Assembly (NCBI GenBank): GCA_017646305.1
Contig: JAGCMR010000243.1
Coordinates: 1 to 5,272, forward strand
Source: Spirochaetaceae bacterium
GTDB lineage: Bacteria; Spirochaetota; Spirochaetia; Treponematales; Treponemataceae
Length of the DNA stretch: 5,272 nucleotides
Direction: 5' to 3'
Shown: positions 1 to 5,272 of the stretch, in pieces
How the letters are laid out: each line of letters opens with the position of its first letter
Position numbering within the stretch: position 1 is the first letter of the stretch
Program-made: the position numbers and the translations under genes
The notes under the pieces: generated by a model
What the model saw: only the letters and a program-made list of their open reading frames with translations
What the model was told of the DNA's origin: nothing
The model's database searches: none

Positions 1-148
1 AGGAATCATTTTGTTATCTGCCATGAAAAAGGACAAGAAAAACAGTAGTTCTTCCATTAGATTCATCCTTCAGCGAGAAATCAACAGTACCGTCATTCAA
101 GAGGTTCCAGAAGATGCAATTCTTGCTGTATTGGAAGATAAGACATGA
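1..148 (+). CDS. aroB: 3-dehydroquinate synthase, C-terminal fragment (5' end outside window)
   Basis: Reading in the frame that starts at base 2, 48 codons stay open from the window edge to the TGA at 146-148. The fragment contains SAMKKDKK followed by SSIRFILQREI and a final helix (VPEDAILAVLED). This fits the C-terminal end of 3-dehydroquinate synthase, where a DKK motif is followed by a strand of the type RFVLP..IG and a closing helix. The enzyme converts DAHP to 3-dehydroquinate, the second step of the shikimate pathway, in the cytoplasm, using NAD and a divalent metal. The metal and NAD sites lie upstream of the window, so the call rests on the tail alone. The usual Gly after the RF.L strand (as in IGKV) is replaced here (INST). 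The stop overlaps the start of the next gene (ATGA), which suggests translational coupling. Iron-type alcohol dehydrogenase relatives in the same superfamily are a less likely alternative. Confidence 0.72.
   Translation, partial: GIILLSAMKKDKKNSSSSIRFILQREINSTVIQEVPEDAILAVLEDKT
133..137 (+). promoter_or_regulatory. Shine-Dalgarno for the cysteine desulfurase
   Basis: GGAAG lies inside the end of the upstream coding region, 7 nt before the ATG at 145. It supports the start at 145 (ATGATG gives two possible Met codons, 145 or 148; the first has the better spacing and overlaps the upstream stop). Confidence 0.55.
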
Positions 149-1368
149 TGCTGGAAGAAAATAAGCTTCAAGCAAATGGAGGTAGCAGTCCAAAACCATT
201 ATACTTTGACTGGGCTGCCACGGCCATGGTGGAAGAAGATATTATCCGTGAGGCAGCAGAAATAGCTATTAGCCACTTTGGAAATCCTTCTAGTCTCCAT
301 TTTCTTGGCTCCCCTGCAAAAAATTTATTAACACAAATCCGTTCTGATTGTGCCAAAACCCTTCAGGTAAAGAGTGAAACAATCTTTTTCACCAGTGGAG
401 GAACCGAAGCAAATCATCTTCCCCTACTCTCCCTTTTACAACGACCAGCCCCAGGCACCATCATCATCAGTGCCATAGAGCATCCTGCTATTCGAGAACA
501 GGCAGAAATGATGAAGCATTGTGGTTGGAAGGTGATTCAAGTTGCTCCTGATGAAACAGGTATTGTACCAGTGGCCGCCATAGAAAAGGTCCTCACCAGT
601 GACACGGTGTTGGTATGTCTCATGGCAGTAAACAATGAGACGGGAGCCATCCAACCAGTATATCAGGTGGCCGACCTGCTGAACAAGTTTGCCAAGGAAA
701 CTGGAAAACGGCGGCCAAAGCTCCATGTTGACTGTGTTCAGGCTGCAGGAAAGATTCCATTAAATCTCTCCTATTCTGGCATTGACAGTGCCGCCTTAAG
801 TGCTCATAAAATCGGCGGTCCTCGGGGCATTGGTATCCTGTATCTAGCACAAAAGTTTGAAAGCTTTGTTCGTGGTGGTGGTCAGGAGCAGGGAATCCGC
901 TCTGGAACAGAAAATATTGCTGGAGCTTGGGCCTTTGGAAAATGTCTGAAACGTCATTTTTTGTCAGAAAAAAACAAGGAAGCACCTGCCTATCAACGGT
1001 TTTTACAGCAGAAGACCATGACAGACAATTTTATCGCTCAGTTAAAAGAAATCAAGGGCTGTGGCCTCATTCCACAAACTCGTGATACGGATAAACTGAA
1101 AGACAAATTTTCTCCATGGATTGTTCAAGTAGCCTTTGAAGGAATTCCTGGAGAGGTGCTTGTTCGGGCTTTATCAGAAAAATCCATAGCTATTTCCACT
1201 GGTTCCGCTTGTTCCAGCCGCAAGCTCAGTAGACCAGTTCTAGAAGCCATGGGTGTTTCCAAGGAATTAGCTACCAACGGCGTGCGTTTTTCCTTTGGTC
1301 CTGCAACGCAACAACAGGATTTGGACAAGCTACTGGAAGCCCTCAAAGAAATCCGTCAATTCTTTTAA
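145..1368 (+). CDS. Cysteine desulfurase, NifS/IscS family (PLP-dependent)
   Basis: A 407-residue class V aminotransferase-fold enzyme that takes sulfur from L-cysteine, leaving alanine and an enzyme persulfide for Fe-S clusters or other sulfur acceptors; cytoplasmic. Visible motifs in order: YFDWAATA (20-27), GNPSSLH (46-52), FTSGGTEAN (82-90), EHPA with the ring-stacking His113 (112-115), NNETGAIQP (163-171), HVDCVQAAGK with PLP-binding Asp196 and Gln199, SAHK with the Schiff-base Lys222 (219-222), RGGGQEQGIRSGTEN (243-257), GSACSS with catalytic Cys356 (codon 1210-1212), and RFSFG (381-385). The Cys loop through RFS is close to the long IscS/NifS (group I) type, one residue shorter than in E. 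coli IscS. It stops soon after the last helix (LLEALKEIRQFF), so the IscU-docking tail of IscS is missing. No iscU, iscR or thiI is visible nearby, so the sulfur acceptor is unknown and I give no symbol. Start chosen for the SD and the 4-nt overlap with aroB. Confidence 0.95.
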   Translation: MMLEENKLQANGGSSPKPLYFDWAATAMVEEDIIREAAEIAISHFGNPSSLHFLGSPAKNLLTQIRSDCAKTLQVKSETIFFTSGGTEANHLPLLSLLQRPAPGTIIISAIEHPAIREQAEMMKHCGWKVIQVAPDETGIVPVAAIEKVLTSDTVLVCLMAVNNETGAIQPVYQVADLLNKFAKETGKRRPKLHVDCVQAAGKIPLNLSYSGIDSAALSAHKIGGPRGIGILYLAQKFESFVRGGGQEQGIRSGTENIAGAWAFGKCLKRHFLSEKNKEAPAYQRFLQQKTMTDNFIAQLKEIKGCGLIPQTRDTDKLKDKFSPWIVQVAFEGIPGEVLVRALSEKSIAISTGSACSSRKLSRPVLEAMGVSKELATNGVRFSFGPATQQQDLDKLLEALKEIRQFF

Positions 1369-1374
1369 AAAAAC

Positions 1375-1396
1375 AGGGAGTGGTTCCCCACTCCCT
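1375..1396 (-). terminator. Rho-independent terminator of the minus-strand operon, possibly bidirectional
   Basis: A perfect stem GGGAGTGG / CCACTCCC (1376-1383 with 1388-1395) with loop TTCC, extended by one A-T pair at 1375/1396. On the minus strand it is followed directly by a T-rich run (complement of the seven A's at 1367-1373), the classic layout, and it lies 74 bp beyond the stop of the GH57-like gene. On the plus strand it starts 7 nt after the desulfurase stop, but the next bases (TAATTCAATCC) are a poor U tract; the T6 run at 1412-1417 is too far from the stem to help much. Termination of the plus-strand gene is therefore probably weaker. Confidence 0.75.
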
Positions 1397-1407
1397 AATT
1401 CAATCCT

Positions 1408-1440
1408 ATTGTTTTTTACTGAATATTCGATAGTTCATCC
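1408..1440. repeat. 33-bp perfect direct repeat, copy 1 (intergenic)
   Basis: This copy is identical base for base to 1472-1504, offset by 64 bp. Read on the minus strand it repeats the last codons of the GH57-like gene (MNYRIFSKKQ) and even ends in a stop in the same frame (TAG instead of TGA). It contains the 8-bp palindrome GAATATTC. It therefore looks like a duplicated gene end left in the spacer. Confidence 0.9.
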
Positions 1441-1452
1441 GTGGATGCACGG
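1439..1452. repeat. Small inverted repeat in the spacer between the two direct repeats
   Basis: CCGTG gatg CACGG forms a perfect 5-bp stem with a 4-nt loop. The overlapping 9-mer CCGTGGATG (1439-1447) is also the exact reverse complement of CATCCACGG at 1500-1508, at the edge of repeat copy 2. No T run follows, so it is not a terminator. It may mark the joint at which the 33-bp duplication arose. Confidence 0.5.
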
Positions 1453-1469
1453 CCAAGCCAATCTCAGGC

Positions 1470-3053
1470 TCATTGTTTTTTACTGAATATTCGATAGTTC
1501 ATCCACGGGAACAGGGGATGCTCTTGTTCCAATCGAGTAAGCCATTCAGTACTGATGGAATTAGCTCCCAATGAATCAAAAACGGTAATAAAGGACTGAA
1601 CATTTTTCTCAAACTGTTCTTTCGCATATTCAGGGAATAGTCCTTCACTCAACATCTTAGGCCAATCTAAGGACTGAGCCAACAGAACCTCACGAGCAGC
1701 CATATTCAAGGCGCGAGCCTTTAACCCTGTATCTTCTGGGAAACGATCCGCTAGCTGATTCATACGCTGACATGCCTTACGAGCATACTGTAGCATCCAG
1801 TCATTCTTTGTATCAAGAAGATTTTCGCCGTAGCCAGTACCAGTAGCAGCAGACATAAAGGGATTTACCTGCTGGAGCTCCTTTTTACAATCTAAAAAGC
1901 GACAACATTGACTTAGCTCAATCTCTTTGCTTTCTGCTATCAATCGGATAACCTGCTCTAGCCATCCCATGCCCTCATGCCACAACTGTCCAAAATCTCG
2001 AGCATAAAAAGCACATAGAATGGATACATCATCGGACTCCAAGGCTTGGCTTGCCTTTTCCAGCTTTTCCTCGTATTTTTTCACAAAGGCTTCTGCATCT
2101 TTTTTTACCTGAAGTGAGGCAACTGCCTTATCATACAGTTTTTCATCATCACCACGAGTCCAGTATTTATAACCAGAAGGCAAGCGAACACCATTTTCAG
2201 TCAAAAAACCTTCCAGCTGCTGGTCAGTAGCTTCAAAGGCAAAATCTCGATTCTGATTTCGATACACATCACGGTACATAAAACCACCAGAACCAATTAT
2301 AGCTTCCTCTGCAGTACGATCTTGACCAAAGACCCATAAGCCATTGCTACAAATCGCTGGAGAAAAAATACCATTTCTTGGCATGGGATCAGCAAAAAGC
2401 AATCCATGAGAATCAAGAATAGTATAGGTAAAGCCATAGCTTTTGATGATTTCTTCTAACCCAGGAGCATATCCCATGGCAGGAAGCCAAAAACCATCAG
2501 GAGCCAAGCCAAAAAACTGACGATGAGAATGCAAGCCCGCATCAATTTGAGCATTAACAGCCTCTGGCAAATCTATGTAATGAGGCAAGAAAGCTGCTGT
2601 TGCTGCAGTAGCCAAAAGCTCCAAACTTCCACGGTCAGCATAATAACGGAAGGCTGCAAGGAGATCACTTTTGTAAACATTGATAAAGTCATCCTTACAT
2701 TTTTTCACTCGATTTAATTCTGCTTCCACTAAAGGATAAGTGGCATCAGTTTTATCTAAGGAATTAATTTGATTTTCACCCAGTAAAATCAGCTTTTCAA
2801 GCCAATTTACGTACATTTCCTGAACCGTGTAGTCGGAAAGCAAGGTACAAAGGGTTGGTGTCATAACAATGGACAGCTGAAAGGGAATATGCTCCAAGTC
2901 CAAGGTTTCAAACATATTTAACAGGGGAATATAGGTATCAGAAATTCCAGTAAAAAGGAGCTCGATTTCTGGATGGGACAATTCCTGAATACTGGTAGGA
3001 CAAAAATATCCTTGATGAGCCACTATTGTAATAACAATTTTCTTTTTAGACAT
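1470..3053 (-). CDS. GH57/DUF1957 branching-enzyme-like protein lacking catalytic residues (predicted pseudoenzyme)
   Basis: 527 residues, the usual size of GH57 1,4-alpha-glucan branching enzymes. Markers of that family in order: N-terminal strand with AHQGY (12-16), GSLELLATAATAAFLP (142-157), PEAVNAQI (163-170), FWLPAMGYAPGLEE (188-201), Gly-rich loop into FMYRDVYR (258-265), FYARDFGQLWHEGMGWLEQ (349-367), and the C-terminal DUF1957 helical part with LLAQSLDWP (457-465) and YAKEQFEKNVQSF (476-488). Active enzymes have H.H.PY in motif 1, THGYLP in motif 2, WLPE.AY with the Glu nucleophile, and D.ELFGHWW with the Asp acid/base. Here the first His is Val11, the motif 2 His is Ala153, the nucleophile is Ala192 (codon 2478-2480) and the acid/base is Tyr350 (codon 2004-2006). 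Branching or amylase activity by the family mechanism is therefore not expected. The frame is intact and the start has a strong SD, so it is not a decaying gene. No signal peptide is seen; probably cytoplasmic. A role as a glucan-binding or partner protein is inference only. The gene's 3' end is duplicated downstream. Confidence 0.85.
   Translation of the reverse strand: MSKKKIVITIVAHQGYFCPTSIQELSHPEIELLFTGISDTYIPLLNMFETLDLEHIPFQLSIVMTPTLCTLLSDYTVQEMYVNWLEKLILLGENQINSLDKTDATYPLVEAELNRVKKCKDDFINVYKSDLLAAFRYYADRGSLELLATAATAAFLPHYIDLPEAVNAQIDAGLHSHRQFFGLAPDGFWLPAMGYAPGLEEIIKSYGFTYTILDSHGLLFADPMPRNGIFSPAICSNGLWVFGQDRTAEEAIIGSGGFMYRDVYRNQNRDFAFEATDQQLEGFLTENGVRLPSGYKYWTRGDDEKLYDKAVASLQVKKDAEAFVKKYEEKLEKASQALESDDVSILCAFYARDFGQLWHEGMGWLEQVIRLIAESKEIELSQCCRFLDCKKELQQVNPFMSAATGTGYGENLLDTKNDWMLQYARKACQRMNQLADRFPEDTGLKARALNMAAREVLLAQSLDWPKMLSEGLFPEYAKEQFEKNVQSFITVFDSLGANSISTEWLTRLEQEHPLFPWMNYRIFSKKQ
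1472..1504. repeat. 33-bp perfect direct repeat, copy 2 (3' end of the GH57-like gene)
   Basis: This is the second copy of the repeat at 1408-1440. Here it is inside the reading frame and encodes the final MNYRIFSKKQ and the first base of the stop. The 31 bp between the two copies (1441-1471) show no useful similarity to the bases beyond copy 2, so this is not a simple 64-bp tandem duplication. Confidence 0.9.
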
Positions 3054-3062
3054 GAATTTTAA

Positions 3063-3068
3063 CTCCTA
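3063..3068 (-). promoter_or_regulatory. Shine-Dalgarno of the GH57-like gene, overlapping the upstream stop
   Basis: On the minus strand TAGGAG combines the TAG stop of the DUF4912 gene (3068-3066) with AGGAG (3067-3063), 9 nt before the ATG at 3053. Ribosomes finishing the DUF4912 protein reach the next start at once, so the two products are probably made in step. Confidence 0.8.
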
Positions 3069-3716
3069 AAAAAAAGACTGACGGTGATTCATATAATGGG
3101 TTCGCAGCAACTCAGGCAAACCAGAAAGTTTAAGCACGGGAGAAACAGGAGTTTCTGGCAAAGGATTAGCAATCCGCTGGGAAACATAGGGTAAGGTAAT
3201 TAAACCAGTGCTAGACCATACCTCGTAGGCATCATTTTCCAGATTCATCACCAAGTCAACACGGACAGCACCAAATCCAGCAGGCAACAATACGTATCGA
3301 TTTCTATCCTCGATGGTGATAGGAACATCAAAGGAATCTGCAATGGAATTTGGATCATCACGATGGAACATATGTACCCGCAAACTTAAAGATTGTACCT
3401 TATCAGACTTATGAATTAGGGTGATATGGTCTTTTTTCACATCCCAGTACACAAAAAGCCAAACAGGATTACGTAAAACAGCGGAAATAACGGTTTCATT
3501 GTATGTTTCTGGCAAATTAGCGGTGGTAATTTCAGAAGATTCTTCCAAATCATCATCGGAATCCGCCATATCATCGACGGCTTCCAATAGCTCACCGATA
3601 ATAAATCGTCTATTAAGATTCTCTGGAATATCTATGCCTAAATCATCAGCCAAGGCAATTAAGTCTGCCGATGGCAATGTTTCTAAATAAGCCCTGCTTA
3701 GCTTTGTCTCACTCAT
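3066..3716 (-). CDS. DUF4912 domain-containing protein
   Basis: 216 residues from the ATG at 3716. Residues 6-48 (LSRAYLETLPSADLIALADD on to IIGELLEAVDD) form a small helical unit with the look of a Rho-N/SAP-type fold, followed by an acidic linker (DDMADSDDDLEESSE, 48-62). Residues 68-176 match DUF4912: LPETYNETVISAVLRNPVWL (68-87) and FVYWDV (88-93), then beta strands (LSLRVHMF, YVLLPAGFGAVRVDLVM) and YEVWSSTGLITLP (164-176). The domain looks like an all-beta, Ig-like, carbohydrate-binding type module; that is inference. Molecular function is unknown. It lies 12 bp upstream of the GH57-like gene and shares its SD/stop, which suggests the proteins act together, perhaps on glycogen or another glucan. 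No signal peptide or membrane segment. The frame is open upstream to a TTG at 3755 (13 more residues), but the ATG begins the natural domain and has a weak AGGCAG 4 nt ahead. Confidence 0.82.
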   Translation of the reverse strand: MSETKLSRAYLETLPSADLIALADDLGIDIPENLNRRFIIGELLEAVDDMADSDDDLEESSEITTANLPETYNETVISAVLRNPVWLFVYWDVKKDHITLIHKSDKVQSLSLRVHMFHRDDPNSIADSFDVPITIEDRNRYVLLPAGFGAVRVDLVMNLENDAYEVWSSTGLITLPYVSQRIANPLPETPVSPVLKLSGLPELLRTHYMNHRQSFF

Positions 3717-3726
3717 ATGTCTGCCT

Positions 3727-3755
3727 ATGATGAATAAAAATATAACTTCTGTCAA
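3727..3755 (-). promoter_or_regulatory. Possible sigma-70 type promoter ahead of the DUF4912 gene
   Basis: On the minus strand a perfect TTGACA (3755-3750) is followed after 17 nt by CATCAT (3732-3727), which matches 4 of 6 bases of TATAAT. The transcript would start only a few bases before the ATG at 3716, leaving almost no leader, so this is weak. The 79-bp gap between the signal peptidase stop and this ATG is the only place in the operon with room for an internal promoter. Confidence 0.22.
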
Positions 3756-3795
3756 TACGGAGCATAATCCCCACAGAAAGCCTTATTTCGGGAAT

Positions 3796-5272
3796 CTACT
3801 GTTCCTTTCCAGTAATTCCTGGTACACCAAAACGGTTTACCGGCCAAAAACGCAACACAGTTGTGCCTAATATATCCTGAGCCCCCACAGCCTGTGGAGC
3901 CATTCGTGAAGAATATAATAAGGAATAAGGATCATATTCTGTAATAGCCACTATCTTCTTGTCGTAGGAATGGCGCATGTCCAAAGAATTGAACCTATTG
4001 TCTCCCATCATAAAGAAGGAATTATGGGGAATGTAATTTGGCTGTCCAGACTCACTATTAGCTGGGAATACTGGCATAGTTCGAGAGTCCATCAAGGCAA
4101 AGTATACGTACAATAAATCCATTTGATCCAAAGCTGCATTACGGATGGAGTCTGTACGCCAGCTAGCCACAGGCTTTCCTTGGGCAGTAAGCCGAGCATT
4201 TTGCACCACCAGTCGTCCAAAGGCTAGCTTTGACAGCAAATTCAGCCTAAAGTTGGAGTCCTGATATAAATCGCCACCGACAAGCACAGATTCATCTGTA
4301 AAACATTCCTGGGGAATATGATTCATCCAGCTAGTCATATAGTCATTAAACCACTTAGTTCCACCCTGCACCGCCAACAATCTGCGAGAAAGGGTGTCAC
4401 ATTGAGCAAAGAAGGTTTCCGCAAATAACTCAGACATGGGCAAGATGTTTGCACCAGTACCAGTGTCCGCACCAGATAAACTACTCCGTATAGAAGAAAA
4501 TTCCTCCACCAACTGAAGAATTTCTTCCCGTGCACCAGCATAAGTTAAAGAATTTTTCAATTCCTCACATTGAATCATCCCCTGATAAATAGACTCAGGA
4601 AAGGGAATCTCCTGTACATGCTCTAAAATTTTGTCAGGCAAGGCAGCTACGTTCCATTCGGCCCATTTTGCATCCTCCTGCACCACCTTAAAATCAGGGG
4701 AATCTGCAGTGCGAGCATAGAGCACACCATCCACCATCATAAGCTGCTCTCCTGGCAAGCCAGTTACTCGCTTGACCAAGGGATCTGCCTTTAAGTTGCC
4801 GTCTTCGTCCACATTCAAGTTCACCATGGTAAAGGTCAGTGTGTATACCAGCTGAGACACAAAGGTTCTCACCTCAGACTGACGATCACGGCTATAATGG
4901 GGATTACGGAAAACCACAATATCACCACGATCATAGGAACGGAGCTGGGGAATTCCCACGTTGGACAAAGGGAAACGAGGTCCAGAGGCTGTTTTAAATA
5001 CCACTACCCTGTCCCGCACAAGAAATTCTGGTACCATGGACTCAGAGGGAATCTCATAGAGCTGAATAATAAAAATGTTCAACAAAGCCACTGTAAAGGC
5101 AGCTTGGATAAAGGCGTCCACCCACTCAAGAATTTCTCGAACAAGTCGCCGTATTCCACGAGGCTTGTTTTCAGCACAGGCTTCCTGAAAACAAGTCCAA
5201 TGGGGGAAAATATTTTCAATCCGCTTGTTTCCCAAAAATATCTGTATGCCAATAGAAAAGATAGAGGCTCCC
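3796..5272 (-). CDS. Type I signal peptidase (S26 family) with a large insertion; 5' end probably outside window
   Basis: Serine/lysine-dyad membrane protease that removes signal peptides from exported proteins, with its catalytic domain outside the cytoplasmic membrane. Numbering from a TTG at 5235 (479 residues): membrane helix at about 41-60 (AFIQAAFTVALLNIFIIQLY); box B IPSESMVPEF with catalytic Ser66 (codon 5040-5038); box C RGDIVVFRNP (103-112); box D VKRVTGLPGE with general base Lys155 (codon 4773-4771); box E MGDNRFNSLDMR (410-421); and the closing LRFWPVNRFG. Boxes D and E are separated by some 240 residues, mostly helical and acidic, against a few tens in short bacterial enzymes. 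A further stretch (113-152) with a hydrophobic piece QLVYTLTFTMV lies between boxes C and D. In box E the usual GDNRDNS.DSR has Phe for the second Asp and Met for the last Ser. The TTG has no SD and the frame stays open to the window edge (GASIFSIGIQIFLGNKR), so the true start is probably beyond base 5272. It is upstream of and codirectional with the DUF4912 gene, 79 bp away. Confidence 0.88.
   Translation of the reverse strand, partial: GASIFSIGIQIFLGNKRIENIFPHWTCFQEACAENKPRGIRRLVREILEWVDAFIQAAFTVALLNIFIIQLYEIPSESMVPEFLVRDRVVVFKTASGPRFPLSNVGIPQLRSYDRGDIVVFRNPHYSRDRQSEVRTFVSQLVYTLTFTMVNLNVDEDGNLKADPLVKRVTGLPGEQLMMVDGVLYARTADSPDFKVVQEDAKWAEWNVAALPDKILEHVQEIPFPESIYQGMIQCEELKNSLTYAGAREEILQLVEEFSSIRSSLSGADTGTGANILPMSELFAETFFAQCDTLSRRLLAVQGGTKWFNDYMTSWMNHIPQECFTDESVLVGGDLYQDSNFRLNLLSKLAFGRLVVQNARLTAQGKPVASWRTDSIRNAALDQMDLLYVYFALMDSRTMPVFPANSESGQPNYIPHNSFFMMGDNRFNSLDMRHSYDKKIVAITEYDPYSLLYSSRMAPQAVGAQDILGTTVLRFWPVNRFGVPGITGKEQ

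Noticed and set aside
14..985. Minus-strand reading frames opposite aroB and the desulfurase
   Set aside because: The plus strand carries clear conserved proteins; these antisense frames lack RBSs and show no domain patterns.
1295..1486. Small plus-strand reading frame across the end of the desulfurase and the spacer
   Set aside because: It is a shadow of the desulfurase in another frame that continues into the repeat region; no SD and no recognisable protein.
1408..1504. CRISPR or mobile-element end
   Set aside because: Only two repeat units exist, one is coding, no cas or transposase gene is present, and the repeat is explained as a duplicated gene end.
1994..2008. Asp353 in YARDFG as a substitute catalytic acid/base in the GH57-like protein
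   Set aside because: The FG and W.EG residues fix the alignment without gaps and place Tyr350 at the catalytic position; Asp353 falls three residues later, and the nucleophile Glu is missing in any case.
3717..3755. Longer DUF4912 protein starting at the TTG at 3755
   Set aside because: The 13 extra residues (TEVIFLFIIGRH) come from an AT-rich stretch that looks like spacer or promoter, there is no SD before the TTG, and the ATG at 3716 begins the recognisable helical head.
3717..3795. Terminator between the signal peptidase and DUF4912 genes
   Set aside because: No stem longer than about 3 bp followed by a T run is visible; read-through is more likely than termination.
4335..4541. Minus-strand 68-residue frame inside the signal peptidase insertion
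   Set aside because: The signal peptidase frame is continuous through the region and keeps box E beyond it, so this is an out-of-frame shadow and not evidence of a frameshift.

Overview
The window holds five genes in two convergent groups, at about 43% GC by eye, with no RNA genes, CRISPR array, transposase or phage genes. The best guess for the source is a spirochaete of the Treponema group. This rests mainly on the unusual, very long type I signal peptidase and the overall gene style. It is an inference that I could not check by search.

Left part, plus strand (1-1368): the last 48 codons of a probable 3-dehydroquinate synthase (aroB) run into a complete NifS/IscS-type cysteine desulfurase through an ATGA overlap, so the two are probably translationally coupled. 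The desulfurase keeps all its key residues (PLP lysine 222, catalytic cysteine 356) but lacks the C-terminal tail of E. coli-type IscS.

Middle (1369-1469): a short convergent intergenic region. It holds a perfect 8-bp GC-rich hairpin that ends transcripts of the minus-strand genes (strong T run on that side, weak on the other). It also holds one copy of a perfect 33-bp direct repeat. The second copy is the 3' end of the neighbouring gene, so the last ten codons and the stop of that gene exist twice, 64 bp apart.

Right part, minus strand (read from 5272 down to 1470): a signal peptidase I-like protein whose 5' end probably lies outside the window, then a DUF4912-family protein, then a GH57/DUF1957 protein resembling GH57 glycogen branching enzymes. 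The last two are 12 bp apart, and the Shine-Dalgarno sequence of the GH57 gene overlaps the stop codon of the DUF4912 gene, so they are one translational unit.

The most notable observation is that the GH57 protein has the full length and fold markers of a branching enzyme but has lost both catalytic carboxylates (nucleophile Glu to Ala192, acid/base Asp to Tyr350), together with the first-motif and second-motif histidines. It is intact, well translated and paired with a DUF4912 protein. It therefore looks like a maintained pseudoenzyme, perhaps a glucan-binding or structural protein, and not a decaying gene. The second oddity is the signal peptidase, which carries a roughly 220-residue insertion between its catalytic lysine motif and its final GDNR motif.
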